A stretch of 64,000 nucleotides of DNA from an uncultured SAR86 cluster bacterium (GCA_902596165.1 CACJSU010000002.1:153768-217767); one strand, 5' to 3'. Counted from the stretch's first letter, positions 17,146 to 27,862 are shown. Numbers and translations: made by a program. The notes: a model not told the origin generated them from the sequence alone.

Positions 17146-19185
17146 CTAATTTGAACTGGCTTCTTTATTCCATTTATTTTCATAAAAATCTGCTAAAACT
17201 TTAAAGGCCATCTTTTTATTTCCAACCTCATCAATCAAACCTTTTCTATTATAAAAATCTTGAATTCCAGGCAATGGTCTTAACATGGCTCTAAAATCTT
17301 TAAAGACCCAGGGACTTATACCTTGAATTTGAGGGTTTTTTGAAAGCATTTCTAGTTGGCGCTCGTAGAGTTCAGCCTGATATTCCTCGGACCAAATCTT
17401 ATTAGTATGATTACCAAATTTTGCACCTGCCCCAAATTCTGAAATGTGAATGGGTTTGTTAAATGGAGAGCTGATTTTAATATTTGGCATAACCTCAAAC
17501 ATTAATTTTCTGAGAGTGCCCTCGGGAATCATCATTTGATCTGTGAAAAATGTTACATAATACCAACCAAAGTATTCGTTATAGGAAATCAAATCAACAC
17601 TTTCCCCAAGCGGATCGTCAATTGAAAGAGAGAAAGATAATTTACTATCAAGCGGTATATTTGCTTGATCAAGAATTGATTGAAAAATAGCTTTTTCCTT
17701 TGGGCTAACCCATTGAGATTTAGCTCCTTGCAGCGCCAAGACAAGAACTAATGATCTGAATTGCTCTTCACTACCAGATAAAAGAGCGGCTGTAGATAAG
17801 CGTGATGAATCATGAACTTCTATCTCAGAGAGAAGCTCGTGCAAGAATTTCATTCTTGGTGTGGATAGCGGAGTTTCATTTGCAACAGACCAAACTACTA
17901 CAGATGCCCTATTCTGATCTCTTTGTACTAATCTTGTGATTTGATTCCTTGCAATGTCTAATGTTTGAGGATTGCCCCAGTCAATGTTCCAGTAGACAGG
18001 AACCTCTTCCCAAAGCATTAATCCAAATTGATCAGCAACCTTAGCGAGATGTCGGGTGTAGGGATAATGTGCAGCTCTTACAAAATTAATATTCAGATCT
18101 TTAGCAGTAGAAAGTAACTCATGAAAATGCTCTTTTGAGAAAGCTGGCCCTGGAATACCAATGGGTTCAGAGTGCATGGCAATTCCTTTAAATAGAATTT
18201 CTTGATTGTTTAAATATATTTTTTGACCTTGCGTCCTAATGGAACGAAACCCTATCTGATCAGAAATAGTTTCAGCGTTAGATGAAATGATTACCTCATA
18301 TAGTTTAGGGCTTGAAGGTGACCAAAGTTGAGGATTAATCTTTATAGTTTCTCTAATTAATCCCATAGAGTTTGTAGTAAATTCATCTACAAATTGAAGA
18401 TCTGGAATTTCAAGTTTAATCCTTTGCCCTGAGGTTTTATCATGCATTTCAAGCTTGAATAAAGCCTCAGAGAAATTTTCAGGATTAAGTTGTAAATATG
18501 CGTTTTGAATGAATTTCTTAGGCGTCTCAACAATGTAAACGTCACCAACAATTCCTCCCCACGGCCACCAGTCAGTTTTCTGTGTTGGAACAGAAGACTC
18601 ATTAAGCGTATTATCAGTCTGTATCAACAAGATGTTTTCGCCTTCTTTCAAATACTCAGAAATATCAAAATTAAACGGAACATAGCCACCTTCAAACTGC
18701 CCAACAATGGAGCCATTAAGAAATATTTTTGTAGTGAAATTACTACCCTCTATGTAAAGGTGTACTAAAGCTTCTTTTTTGGCTGAATGACTAAATTTCT
18801 TATACAACCAAACAGGTCCTCTATAAAAAAATAGCTTCTCATCTTCAGCATTCCAAGCTCCAGGAATTTGAATTTTTGCAGCGGTTTCAAAATTATATTC
18901 AATTAACTCCATGCCTGTTTTTTGAGTTTTATTTTTAGGGAATCCGCCAAAAAATGATGATTCAGGCAAACCGTTATTCATAGGATCAACTATGTAACTC
19001 CATTCACCGTTTAAACTGGTAATTTGACGTGAATCAATCCACCCAATTAAATTATCTGGAGAAGGATAATTAGGAGCCTCTCTTTCAAAAAAACTATCTG
19101 CATCAGACTTTTCTTCAGCATGTAAACTAATTGTAAAAACTGTTAAAAAGAAAAAGAAAATTCTTGAAAAAATTATTTCTCGCAC
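17146..19185 (-). CDS. Secreted glycoside hydrolase family 2 enzyme (beta-glucuronidase/galactosidase-like)
   Basis: The 679-residue protein has an export signal (residues 1-23), an N-terminal jelly-roll sugar-binding domain, an Ig-like domain (about 220-320) and a TIM barrel. Glu437 in VVWSVANETPL is the expected acid/base and Glu583 in HISEFGAGA the nucleophile. The overall layout is that of GH2 beta-glucuronidases and short beta-galactosidases; the sugar cannot be read from sequence. Start is a GTG whose last base lies 1 bp beyond the DUF1330 stop, so it should be co-translated with that gene and with malate synthase upstream, an unusual combination. A loop insertion near 480-530 is present. 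Confidence 0.88.
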   Translation of the reverse strand: MREIIFSRIFFFFLTVFTISLHAEEKSDADSFFEREAPNYPSPDNLIGWIDSRQITSLNGEWSYIVDPMNNGLPESSFFGGFPKNKTQKTGMELIEYNFETAAKIQIPGAWNAEDEKLFFYRGPVWLYKKFSHSAKKEALVHLYIEGSNFTTKIFLNGSIVGQFEGGYVPFNFDISEYLKEGENILLIQTDNTLNESSVPTQKTDWWPWGGIVGDVYIVETPKKFIQNAYLQLNPENFSEALFKLEMHDKTSGQRIKLEIPDLQFVDEFTTNSMGLIRETIKINPQLWSPSSPKLYEVIISSNAETISDQIGFRSIRTQGQKIYLNNQEILFKGIAMHSEPIGIPGPAFSKEHFHELLSTAKDLNINFVRAAHYPYTRHLAKVADQFGLMLWEEVPVYWNIDWGNPQTLDIARNQITRLVQRDQNRASVVVWSVANETPLSTPRMKFLHELLSEIEVHDSSRLSTAALLSGSEEQFRSLVLVLALQGAKSQWVSPKEKAIFQSILDQANIPLDSKLSFSLSIDDPLGESVDLISYNEYFGWYYVTFFTDQMMIPEGTLRKLMFEVMPNIKISSPFNKPIHISEFGAGAKFGNHTNKIWSEEYQAELYERQLEMLSKNPQIQGISPWVFKDFRAMLRPLPGIQDFYNRKGLIDEVGNKKMAFKVLADFYENKWNKEASSN

Positions 19186-19186
19186 A

Positions 19187-19474
19187 TTAATTAATTCCTT
19201 GAACCAAAACTACATGACGATTGGAAGAGTTTTTGGAATACTGCAAAGCCTCTTGATAATCAATTGACTCGTAGCAGAGCTTCGCCTCATTCATTGAATT
19301 GAATTCAACCAATACTGTTCTTTCATATTGGCCACCTTCTAATTCTATTTGCTCTCCACCTCTGACTAAGAATGTGCCTCCATGCTTACGAATGGCTGGA
19401 CCAGCTAATTTAATGTATTCATTATATTCTGCTGCATTGTGAACATGACACCTTGTGATCCAATAAGCTTTCAT
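19187..19474 (-). CDS. DUF1330 domain protein
   Basis: This 95-residue protein has the DUF1330 pattern ([42 protein letters not shown]). The fold is a dimeric ferredoxin-like alpha/beta barrel. The biochemical role is not known. Its ATG overlaps the malate synthase stop (ATGA, 4 bp) and the GH2 gene follows directly. Confidence 0.88.
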   Translation of the reverse strand: MKAYWITRCHVHNAAEYNEYIKLAGPAIRKHGGTFLVRGGEQIELEGGQYERTVLVEFNSMNEAKLCYESIDYQEALQYSKNSSNRHVVLVQGIN

Positions 19475-21642
19475 GAACTTTTAAAGTTCAATCTCATTTC
19501 GTGCAAGATGGGCTCAGTGTATCCACTAGGCTGAACTCTTCCTTGTATAGCAAGATTGCATGCTGCCTTAAATGCAATACCATCGTAAGATGGCCCCATT
19601 GGTAGATATGAAGGGTCGCCAGAGTTTTGTTGATCAACTACAACAGCCATTCGCTTCATAGTATCAATGACTTGTTCCTCAGAACAAATAGAATGGTGGA
19701 GCCAATTGGCAATATGCTGGCTGGATATTCTGCAGGTTGCCCTATCTTCCATAAGTCCTACATTATTTATGTCTGGTACTTTTGAGCACCCTACCCCTTG
19801 ATCCACCCATCTGACAACATAACCAAGAATACCTTGAGCATTGTTATCCAACTCCATCTGTATGATGTCTGGTGAAAGAGACTTTATATCGTCAATTACT
19901 GGAATTGTTAAAATATCATCAAGACTAGCTTTTGCACGTTCTAGCAAAGCCTCTTGCCGATCTGACACCAAAATTTGATGATAGTGCATAGCATGCAAAG
20001 TTGCACCCGTAGGAGATGGAACCCAGGCACAATTTGCTCCAGACTCAGGATGCATAGTTTTAGTCTTATACATATTTAACATTTCATCAGGCATTGGCCA
20101 CATACCTTTCCCAATTTGCGCATTTCCTTTAAAGCCTGTCTCAAGACCGCAATCAACATTCCAATCTTCATATGCAGAAATCCATGGTTGCTGTTTCATT
20201 TCTGCCTTTGGAATCATTGGACCAGCTTCCATGCTTGTATGAATTTCATCTCCAGTTCTATCTAAAAAACCTGTATTAATAAATATCACTCTTTCTCTAG
20301 CAACACGAATGCACTCTTTTAAATTGACAGTGGTCCTTCTTTCCTCATCCATGATTCCAACTTTTGCTGTGAGTGAATTAAGATTTAATGATTTTTCAAC
20401 TGCTGAAAATAAATCACAAGTAAACTGAACTTCATCAGGACCATGCATTTTTGGCTTTACAATATAAATACTTCCAGCTTGAGAGTTTTTAATACCACTA
20501 TCACCATTCAAATCATGCATGGCAATGCAAATTGTAAACATTGCATCTAATATTCCCTCTGGCACCTCATTCCCATCCTTATCAAGAATTGCAGGATTGG
20601 TCATTAAGTGTCCTACATTTCTTACAAGCATAAGGCTTCTCCCTGAAAGCTGAAAGTTAGACCCATCTGGAGCTATATAACTTCTGTCAGGATTTAGAGA
20701 ACGAGTCATTTCGGAGTCACCCTTAATAAAAGTTTCTTTGAGATCTCCCTTCATTAAACCTAGCCAATTTCGATAAACAGTTACTTTGTCTTCGCCGTCG
20801 ACTGCTGCAACTGAGTCTTCGCAATCCTGAATAGTTGTAATTGCAGATTCAAGCAACACATCTTTAATGCCAGCAGGATCTGTTGCTCCAACCGAATGAC
20901 TGGGGTCTATTTGAATTTCAGCATGGAGGTTATTATTTTTTAGCAATACTCCTGAAGGTTGATCTGCTGCACCTTGATAACCTTGAAACTGGTCACTATT
21001 TTTTAGGCTAACACTCGCTCCATTATTTAGCCCTACCTCAAGATGCCCTTCTTTAACGCAGAATGAACTAACATTAGAATAGCTAGCGTTATTAAGCGCA
21101 AAATGTTCATCTAAAAAATTCTTTGAAAATGCGATAACTTTATCGCCACGTATAGGATTATATGCACCTGCCTTTGAAGCCCCATCATCCTCGGAGATCA
21201 TATCAGTGCCATACAAAGCATCATAGAGACTGCCCCATCTAGCATTGGCAGCGTTTAAAGCAAATCTTGCATTCATTACTGGAACAACTAACTGGGGTCC
21301 AGCAATAGACGAAATTTCGGGATCAACATTTTCCGTCGTGATTTTGAAGTCCTCACCTTCTGGAAGCAGATAGCCAATGTCCTTTAAAAAATCTTTATAA
21401 ACATCAAGATTTTTTTCTCCACCAGGATTCGCTAAATGCCAAGCATCGATTTGATCCTGGATAGATTCTCTAATATCTAGTAACTCTTTATTTCTTGGAC
21501 TAAATTCATGAATAATATTTTCTAAACTGGTCCAAAAATGATCTTCAGATAAGTTCAATCCTGGCAATACTTCAGATTTAAGAAATGCTTCTAGATCTGT
21601 TGAAACTGATAATGATCCCTTGTTGATATATTTGTCTGGCAC
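19471..21642 (-). CDS. glcB: Malate synthase G
   Basis: This 723-residue cytosolic enzyme has full-length MSG family features: [41 protein letters not shown] with the metal-binding acidic residues, [21 protein letters not shown], and [20 protein letters not shown]. It condenses glyoxylate and acetyl-CoA to malate. No isocitrate lyase gene is in the window. The start is GTG. It heads a three-gene operon with DUF1330 and the GH2 enzyme. A divergent secreted esterase starts 128 bp away. Confidence 0.96.
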   Translation of the reverse strand: MPDKYINKGSLSVSTDLEAFLKSEVLPGLNLSEDHFWTSLENIIHEFSPRNKELLDIRESIQDQIDAWHLANPGGEKNLDVYKDFLKDIGYLLPEGEDFKITTENVDPEISSIAGPQLVVPVMNARFALNAANARWGSLYDALYGTDMISEDDGASKAGAYNPIRGDKVIAFSKNFLDEHFALNNASYSNVSSFCVKEGHLEVGLNNGASVSLKNSDQFQGYQGAADQPSGVLLKNNNLHAEIQIDPSHSVGATDPAGIKDVLLESAITTIQDCEDSVAAVDGEDKVTVYRNWLGLMKGDLKETFIKGDSEMTRSLNPDRSYIAPDGSNFQLSGRSLMLVRNVGHLMTNPAILDKDGNEVPEGILDAMFTICIAMHDLNGDSGIKNSQAGSIYIVKPKMHGPDEVQFTCDLFSAVEKSLNLNSLTAKVGIMDEERRTTVNLKECIRVARERVIFINTGFLDRTGDEIHTSMEAGPMIPKAEMKQQPWISAYEDWNVDCGLETGFKGNAQIGKGMWPMPDEMLNMYKTKTMHPESGANCAWVPSPTGATLHAMHYHQILVSDRQEALLERAKASLDDILTIPVIDDIKSLSPDIIQMELDNNAQGILGYVVRWVDQGVGCSKVPDINNVGLMEDRATCRISSQHIANWLHHSICSEEQVIDTMKRMAVVVDQQNSGDPSYLPMGPSYDGIAFKAACNLAIQGRVQPSGYTEPILHEMRLNFKSS

Positions 21643-21734
21643 TATTTTCTCGCTTATGAAATAAAAATAAAGATATAGTCTAACAAATAAAAATGTATGG
21701 CTAGAAGAAAATTAATTTAATTACATTATTAATT

Positions 21735-21762
21735 TTGACACCTACTAATAACAGTCTAGAAT
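21735..21762 (+). promoter_or_regulatory. Promoter of the lipoprotein esterase gene
   Basis: TTGACA (21735-21740), 16-bp spacer, TAGAAT (21757-21762). The -10 box ends 8 nt before the ATG at 21771, so the mRNA probably begins at or next to the start codon. A TTG at 21735 in frame with the gene is the -35 box itself and is not a credible start. Confidence 0.7.
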
Positions 21763-21770
21763 TCATTAGA

Positions 21771-22769
21771 ATGCACCAACGAAACACATTATTTATAAGC
21801 TTAATAATTATATTAATGACCTCATGTGGTGGCGGAGGCGGCGGATCATCATCAGAAAATCTTCCAGCTAACTCTGCAACCCCGGCTCCTGCTCCAATCC
21901 CCTCTTCACCATCAACAACAGTAACAAGCAACCTTGTTTCCCAAGCCAAGGGAACCATCAGTGGAGAGATTACCTATAAAGAAATTGATAGAGAGTTTAT
22001 TCTCTATGTTCCTTCTAGCTATGACAGCTCTTCAAAGCAACCCCTTGTATTTAACTTTCATGGATATGGGAGTAATGCAAATGAGCAAATGAACTATGGA
22101 GATCTTCGATCTCAAGCTGATGCGAACGGTTTTATATTGGTTCATCCTGATGCGCTAGACGATATTGGAGGAAAAAGTTATTGGAACATGGGAGGTTGGT
22201 CAATTAGCGTTCATGATGATCTAGAGTTTATAGAGAATTTAATAAATCTTTTAATGGATAAATACTCCATTAATGCTGAAAGAATTTATTCCACGGGGAT
22301 GTCAAATGGTGGCTTTTTTAGCTTTCATCTTGCATGCAACTTAAACGCTAGTTTTGCAGCTATTGCTTCAGTAACCGGTTCAATGTCTTACGAGACTTTT
22401 GATAATTGCAATGCAAGAAAACCTACCCCAGTTCTTCAGATTCATGGATCAATTGATACCGTGGTGCCATACAATGGAATAGACTCGATCATGAAGCCTA
22501 TCAAAGATGTAATGGACTACTGGAAACTTAATAATGGTTGTGAAGACTTCGTGCTGTCTCAACCTGGACTGCTTCCAGGAACAACCTCTTGGACAGAAAC
22601 CTACCTATTTGATAACTGTTTAAATGGGACTCAAAATATTCATCTTTACGTTCAAGGAGCTGGGCACATCTGGCCTGGTTCGATATACGAAAGCATTAAT
22701 GATCCAAATTCCAGCAAAAGAATCTGGGAGTTTTTTTCAAAGTATGACATAAATGGTGTCATACAATAA
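21771..22769 (+). CDS. Lipoprotein esterase of the PHB-depolymerase/feruloyl-esterase (LpqC-like) family
   Basis: The 332-residue product starts at 21771 (MHQRNTLFIS), directly after the promoter. Residues 1-19 form a lipoprotein signal with Cys19 in LMTSC, followed by a Gly run and a Pro/Ser/Thr linker. The alpha/beta hydrolase domain shows FNFHGYGSNANEQ, the nucleophile elbow GMSNGG, an Asp segment (HGSIDTVVPYNG) and a late His (GAGHIWPG). Such secreted enzymes cleave esters such as polyhydroxybutyrate or feruloyl sugars; the substrate is uncertain. It ends in a bidirectional terminator. Confidence 0.88.
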   Translation: MHQRNTLFISLIIILMTSCGGGGGGSSSENLPANSATPAPAPIPSSPSTTVTSNLVSQAKGTISGEITYKEIDREFILYVPSSYDSSSKQPLVFNFHGYGSNANEQMNYGDLRSQADANGFILVHPDALDDIGGKSYWNMGGWSISVHDDLEFIENLINLLMDKYSINAERIYSTGMSNGGFFSFHLACNLNASFAAIASVTGSMSYETFDNCNARKPTPVLQIHGSIDTVVPYNGIDSIMKPIKDVMDYWKLNNGCEDFVLSQPGLLPGTTSWTETYLFDNCLNGTQNIHLYVQGAGHIWPGSIYESINDPNSSKRIWEFFSKYDINGVIQ

Positions 22770-22797
22770 AAAAGGGGTCTGATGACCCCTCTTTTTA
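22768..22797. terminator. Bidirectional intrinsic terminator
   Basis: AGGGGTC-TGAT-GACCCCT (stem 22773-22790) is flanked by an A run on the left and CTTTTT on the right. It serves the convergent esterase (plus) and 22813-23253 gene (minus). Confidence 0.85.
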
Positions 22798-22812
22798 AAT
22801 TGATTAAAAATT

Positions 22813-23253
22813 CTATTTTTTAAAATCAACTCTGTAGATGATGTGGTGAGCAATCATCTTACGAATCTCTTCGTAACCTTTAGATATTTCCTCTAACTCA
22901 ACCTCATTATCTCCATAAAGTTTCTCCAACTCAGACTCGACCGCTTTGTTTTTTTCTTCAGTTGGTTGCATTGAGGCCAAATCTTTATACTGAACAGTGA
23001 TCCAAACATTTGGTGAATCAGCAACGCTGAGTGAAGTCCATACATTAAAATCCTCTACATAACCAAGTTTCTTTTGCACATTCATAGCCCTGACCCAGGT
23101 TCTGTTGAGATTTGTAAGGTATGTATCTACATAGTTTGGTTGAACCGCGACAACAGTTAACTCCATTGGCTCTTGAGAAGGAGTAAAATCTTCGTAGATT
23201 TCTGCTGATGCAAACATAGTCAATAACAAAGGTAAAAGTAAAAACTTTTTCAT
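22813..23253 (-). CDS. Small secreted protein, unknown function
   Basis: The 146-residue protein has a signal peptide (MKKFLLLPLLLTMFASA). The mature part has alternating strands and helices (VVAVQPNYVDTYLTNLNRTW, NVWITVQYKDLASM) in the style of small ferredoxin-like barrels, and a charged helix near 100-125. No confident family is recognised. It lies 19 bp downstream of the gene at 23273 with an AAGGAA ribosome binding site, so both are probably one operon of exported proteins of related type. Confidence 0.75.
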   Translation of the reverse strand: MKKFLLLPLLLTMFASAEIYEDFTPSQEPMELTVVAVQPNYVDTYLTNLNRTWVRAMNVQKKLGYVEDFNVWTSLSVADSPNVWITVQYKDLASMQPTEEKNKAVESELEKLYGDNEVELEEISKGYEEIRKMIAHHIIYRVDFKK

Positions 23254-23272
23254 AATTTTTCCTTATAAATTT

Positions 23273-24010
23273 TTATCTAATTAAAGTCCCAGAATACATC
23301 CTTGAATTTTCACAAGAATATGTTTCTCTGACCGCTTTATTCTCATCTGTATTGTTAACATTTGACCAGTAATGATCAATTGCTTTGCCCCATTCCTCCC
23401 AATCAGGCGAGCCATAGGATAATACAAAATCATACTCAGCAAGTTGAGCTGGAGCTCCATTGCTAGGTCTGATTAAACGGGCACCATTTTTTATGCCTGC
23501 TTCATGAGAAATTTTCATTTGATTGCTTAGATTGATAAAAGCATCAGCAAGAGTCTTGCCTTCTTTTAAGTTGCAGTAACGATAAGAAACTGGATACGCG
23601 CTTGATAATTCATCTGAATCAAAATTTGATTCTAAAACCCATTGAACAGCATTGAAGGCTTGCACACATGTTACAGGAATTGAGTCTCTTACTTTCTTAA
23701 AATCATCACCAAACCAATTATCCAAAGCCTTTCCCATATTGGTAGCTGTATCAGTGTGGCCGACCCAGAACATATCAAAATCATTCAATGGAGTCCGATA
23801 TCTAGGCACCATAACAGCTGCATCATAACCAGCTTCATCAGTTGCATCCATGACTTTGTTCCATGACTTGGACCATTTCATAAAATCATCAAAACTTTTT
23901 CCATCATTAAGATTACACATTAAGTACTCTGCTCTAATTGGATCAGGAACTTCCTGTGATTGAATAAAACTTGCTGAAAACAACAAAGTAATTAGAAATA
24001 TTTTTTTCAT
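23273..24010 (-). CDS. Secreted protein with an internal duplication, unknown function
   Basis: The 245-residue protein has a signal peptide (residues 1-18). The mature part consists of two related halves: AEYLMCNLNDGKSFDDF (about 28-44) is echoed by VSYRYCNLKEGKTLADA (about 141-157), each followed by a WNKV/MKIS helix and a D-F-x-W/L-S-x-G strand. Each half carries a conserved Cys-Asn-Leu. The pattern suits two fused alpha/beta-barrel (Dabb-like) units. The ribosome binding site is GGAG. Function is unknown. Confidence 0.75.
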   Translation of the reverse strand: MKKIFLITLLFSASFIQSQEVPDPIRAEYLMCNLNDGKSFDDFMKWSKSWNKVMDATDEAGYDAAVMVPRYRTPLNDFDMFWVGHTDTATNMGKALDNWFGDDFKKVRDSIPVTCVQAFNAVQWVLESNFDSDELSSAYPVSYRYCNLKEGKTLADAFINLSNQMKISHEAGIKNGARLIRPSNGAPAQLAEYDFVLSYGSPDWEEWGKAIDHYWSNVNNTDENKAVRETYSCENSRMYSGTLIR

Positions 24011-24123
24011 TTTTTCTCCGGTAAAAGTAATTAATGATATCCAGTATGCAATATATGTATGAAAAATACATGGATCATCTATTAAAATAATACAATAAAT
24101 ATTTAAAATAATTTATTTTTACT

Positions 24124-25794
24124 ATGCGTAATTTTCTGATCCTCTTATTGCTTAGCTCATCTTCAATGCTTCATAGTATTGAAAAAGCTGATTTAATAAT
24201 TAGTTCCAATAAAGTGATCCTAATGACAGGTCATCAAAAAGCTCAGCCACTTTCAATTGCTATTCAAAATAAAAAAATAGTTTGGATTGGATCACACACT
24301 GAAGCAAAAAAAATTCAAGGGCAACGCATTAACTATCATAATCAAGCCATTCTCCCGGGTTTTATTGATGCTCATGGTCACGCATCCTACTTAGCATTCG
24401 CTACACAAGTTGCAAACATTGCCTCTCCCCCAGTTGGAGAAGTTACAACCATTAAAGATCTTCAAGAAAATCTCAAAAAATTTATCAAAGACTCTGATCT
24501 AAAGCCTGGCGAATGGGTCATGGGACTTGGTTACGATGACTCGCTTTTAGCAGAACAAAGACACCCCACCAAAGTTGATCTTGATGCAGTTAGCACTGAT
24601 CATCCAATATATCTTATTCATGTCTCAGCTCATTTGGGTGCCACAAATTCACTGGGCTTATCCTTGGCAAATATTAATAACGAAACACACGATCCTCCCG
24701 GTGGAAAAATCCGGAGGTATGAAAACTCACTCGAGCCAAACGGGGTTTTCGAAGAAACTGCTGCCTACCCTCTTCAACAATTGGCCATGAGCGCTTACAA
24801 AGACCCAATTGGCAGCGTCAAAAAAGCTATGGATATTTATGCTAGAAACGGTATTACCACAGCTCAAGATGGAGCCTCTAACCTAGAAACCATTGCTTTA
24901 ATACAAGCAGCTGATGCTCAAGGCATGATCAATCTGGATATTATTAGTTACCCCATAGGACAAAATGGATTAGATCAAAATATAGATTCAATTAATTTCG
25001 GTAACTATAAAGGAAGATTAAAAATTGGAGGCATCAAACTAATTTTAGACGGCTCACCTCAAGGGAAAACTGCTTATTTAACTGAACCCTATTACAAACC
25101 GCCTCACAGTGAGTCAGATTCGTATAAAGGATATCCTCTCATTCCTCAGTCAGAAGTTTCAAAATGGGTAAAGCGGTATGCTGACCTCAACATTCCCATT
25201 ATGGCCCATGCCAATGGTGATGCTGCAGCTGATATGCTTATTGAAGCTGTAAAAGATGCAGGCATTACTTCCGACCATCGAACCATCATGATTCATGCGC
25301 AAACCGTTAGAGAAGACCAACTGGATCAAATGAAAGAACTAAGTATCATCCCTTCTTATTTTTCAACCCATACATTCTACTGGGGAGACTGGCATAGAGA
25401 TTCAGTGTTTGGAGAAGATCGTGCCATGCGTATAAGTCCTACAAAATCTACTCTCAATAGAAAAATGCCTTTCACCGTCCACAATGATGCTCCTGTTGTT
25501 CCACCCGATATGATTAGACTGTTGTGGTCCACAACCAACAGAAAAACCAGGTCTGGAAAAGTTCTGGGTGAGGAACAAAAAATTTCTGCATATTCAGCTC
25601 TGGAGGCCATGACAATTAACGCTGCTTTTCAGCATTTTGAGGATGATATCAAAGGCAGTATTGAGGTTGGTAAACTGGCAGACTTAGTGGTCTTATCAGA
25701 GGATCCTTTAAGCATACCAGTTAATGAACTGCTAGAATTAAAAATTATGGCCACTTACTCACATGGCAAGGAAATCTTTAAAAATGAAAAATAA
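24124..25794 (+). CDS. Exported amidohydrolase, YtcJ-like (amidohydrolase 3 family)
   Basis: This 556-residue protein has a signal peptide (residues 1-18) and the amidohydrolase fold. ILPGFIDAHGHASYL gives the first metal-binding His-x-His, followed by KLILDGSPQGKTA, PIMAHANGDAAADM and TVHNDAPVVPPD with the late Asp. The C-terminus closes the composite beta-sandwich (GKLADLVVLSEDPL). The family hydrolyses C-N bonds in varied substrates; the substrate here is unknown. The next gene begins inside its last codons, so the pair is likely an operon. Confidence 0.88.
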   Translation: MRNFLILLLLSSSSMLHSIEKADLIISSNKVILMTGHQKAQPLSIAIQNKKIVWIGSHTEAKKIQGQRINYHNQAILPGFIDAHGHASYLAFATQVANIASPPVGEVTTIKDLQENLKKFIKDSDLKPGEWVMGLGYDDSLLAEQRHPTKVDLDAVSTDHPIYLIHVSAHLGATNSLGLSLANINNETHDPPGGKIRRYENSLEPNGVFEETAAYPLQQLAMSAYKDPIGSVKKAMDIYARNGITTAQDGASNLETIALIQAADAQGMINLDIISYPIGQNGLDQNIDSINFGNYKGRLKIGGIKLILDGSPQGKTAYLTEPYYKPPHSESDSYKGYPLIPQSEVSKWVKRYADLNIPIMAHANGDAAADMLIEAVKDAGITSDHRTIMIHAQTVREDQLDQMKELSIIPSYFSTHTFYWGDWHRDSVFGEDRAMRISPTKSTLNRKMPFTVHNDAPVVPPDMIRLLWSTTNRKTRSGKVLGEEQKISAYSALEAMTINAAFQHFEDDIKGSIEVGKLADLVVLSEDPLSIPVNELLELKIMATYSHGKEIFKNEK

Positions 25795-27862
25795 TACTAA
25801 ATTTAATCATTCTGTGATTTTGATTAAAAAATATCTTTTGAGCTTCTTTTTGATGCTAATAATCTCTCCTATATCCCATGCAGATGAAAGCCTGGCTTTA
25901 TTTGAGCCAATGGATGTATTTGATCTTGAGTGGGCAACTGATCCTCGAGTATCACCTGATGGCAAAACTATAGTCTACGTGCGTAAATCCAATGATGTCA
26001 TGAAAGATCGTGAACGATCTAATTTATGGCAGGTTTCAACGGACGGAACTGATCATAGACCACTTTATTCAGGCTTAAAAAGCATCAAATCTCCTCGCTG
26101 GTCACCAAGCGGAGAAAAGCTCGCATTTGTTTCTAATGATACTGGTTCGCAACAAATTCATGTGCGGTGGACAGACAATGGAGAAACTGCGGTCATTTCG
26201 CAATTACAAGCTTCGCCCTCAAATCTGTCTTGGTCACCAGATGGGAAATGGCTTGCCTTTACCATGAATGTTAAAGCACCCTCTGAGACTATCGCTGAGC
26301 CTCGAACAAAACCTGAAGGTGCTAGTTGGGCCAAGGGACCTATAACAGTAACAACAACCCGATATCAATATGATGGGCAAGGAATTGTTGAACCTGCATA
26401 TCGTCATGTATTTATTGTTCCTGCTGATGGAGGCACTGCACGGCAACTTACTGAAGGTAATTTTAATCATTATGGGCCTCTGGCTTGGTCACCAAAAAGC
26501 ACTCATATTTTCTTTTCAGCCTATCGTTCTGACGATTGGGAGCTTGTAAGCGACGAAGCAGATATTTATTCAGTAAATGTAGTCACAAAAGATATCAAAC
26601 AAATCACCAACCAATCTGGTGCTGAACGCTCACCAGTCATATCGCCAAATGGGGAATTGATTGCATTTAATCAAGAAGAAAGGCGGCCTCTGGCCTACAC
26701 GCCAGATCAAATCGTAATCATGGATCTAAATGGAAATAATATGCGCCTGTTAACTGAAGATCTAGATGGAGATGCGAACAATTTACATTGGGCTAATGAT
26801 AGCAAGTCTATTTTCTTTGCTTATGATGAGCGTGGTATTAGAAAGATCGGTCGAGTCACCACAAAAGGTAAACTTCAAGAGATTACAAAAGGACTTGGTG
26901 GAACGACGCTAGGAAGACCCTATCTTTCAGGAGGCTTTCATCTTGCTAATGATACTATTGCATATACTCACGGGACTTCTAAGCGACCTGCAAACGTTGC
27001 TGTTATAAATGAAGAAGAAGTACAAATTTTAACAGCCTTGAATGAAGATCTTTTAAGTCACCGCAAATTAGGAGCAGTCAACGAAATTACTTACAAGTCC
27101 TCCTTCGATAATCAGGAAATTCAAGGTTGGTATATTACCCCGCCAGATTTTGATCCTTCAAAAAAATATCCATTAATTCTTGAAATTCACGGTGGGCCGC
27201 ATCTAGCTTATGGGCCCTATTTCTCAGCTGAATTACAAATCATGGCAGCAGCTGGATATGTTGTTTTTTATAATAACTATCGCGGAAGCCTATCATATGG
27301 CGAAGATTTTGCCCTTCTTTTGCAATACAAATATTCTAGCGAAGAAGATTTTGCTGATCATATGTCAGGCATAGATACGTTGATTGATCTTGGATTTATT
27401 GATGATGAAAACCTTTTTGTTGCTGGTGGCAGTGCCGGTGGAATCGCTACTGCATATGCAGTTGGGTTAACGGATCGTTTTAATGCCGCTGTTGCTGCTA
27501 AACCCGTCATTAACTGGTTAAGCAAACCCTTAACTGCTGACTCTATGGTCGGTCAAATCTATCACCAATTCCCAGGTCCTCCTTGGGAACATCTTGAACA
27601 TTACTGGAATAGATCGCCATTATCCTTAATGGGAAATGTAACAACCCCTACAATGTTGCTGACAGGCGAAAATGATCGAAGAACGCCTATTTCAGAAACT
27701 GAACAATTTTATCAAGCCCTAAGATTAAAAGGAGTAGACAGTGCTATGGTCAGACTTCCAGATACTTCTCATGGAATTGCAAGCAGACCCTCTCGGCTAA
27801 TTACAAAAGTTGATCATATTCTTGCTTGGTTTGAGAGATATAAAACTGAGACAACACAATAA
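25784..27862 (+). CDS. Exported S9 family prolyl-oligopeptidase-type peptidase
   Basis: The 692-residue product begins at the ATG at 25784, with AAGGAA upstream; an ATG 21 bp earlier is possible but lacks a ribosome binding site. A signal peptide (to about residue 36) is followed by a beta-propeller of PD40/WD-like blades (SWSPDGKWLAFT, AWSPKSTHIFFS) and a C-terminal alpha/beta hydrolase with the nucleophile in VAGGSAGGIA, an Asp in TGENDRRTP and the His in DTSHGI. It should release dipeptides or acyl amino acids from peptides in the periplasm. It overlaps the amidohydrolase gene by 11 bp. Confidence 0.9.
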   Translation: MKNNTKFNHSVILIKKYLLSFFLMLIISPISHADESLALFEPMDVFDLEWATDPRVSPDGKTIVYVRKSNDVMKDRERSNLWQVSTDGTDHRPLYSGLKSIKSPRWSPSGEKLAFVSNDTGSQQIHVRWTDNGETAVISQLQASPSNLSWSPDGKWLAFTMNVKAPSETIAEPRTKPEGASWAKGPITVTTTRYQYDGQGIVEPAYRHVFIVPADGGTARQLTEGNFNHYGPLAWSPKSTHIFFSAYRSDDWELVSDEADIYSVNVVTKDIKQITNQSGAERSPVISPNGELIAFNQEERRPLAYTPDQIVIMDLNGNNMRLLTEDLDGDANNLHWANDSKSIFFAYDERGIRKIGRVTTKGKLQEITKGLGGTTLGRPYLSGGFHLANDTIAYTHGTSKRPANVAVINEEEVQILTALNEDLLSHRKLGAVNEITYKSSFDNQEIQGWYITPPDFDPSKKYPLILEIHGGPHLAYGPYFSAELQIMAAAGYVVFYNNYRGSLSYGEDFALLLQYKYSSEEDFADHMSGIDTLIDLGFIDDENLFVAGGSAGGIATAYAVGLTDRFNAAVAAKPVINWLSKPLTADSMVGQIYHQFPGPPWEHLEHYWNRSPLSLMGNVTTPTMLLTGENDRRTPISETEQFYQALRLKGVDSAMVRLPDTSHGIASRPSRLITKVDHILAWFERYKTETTQ

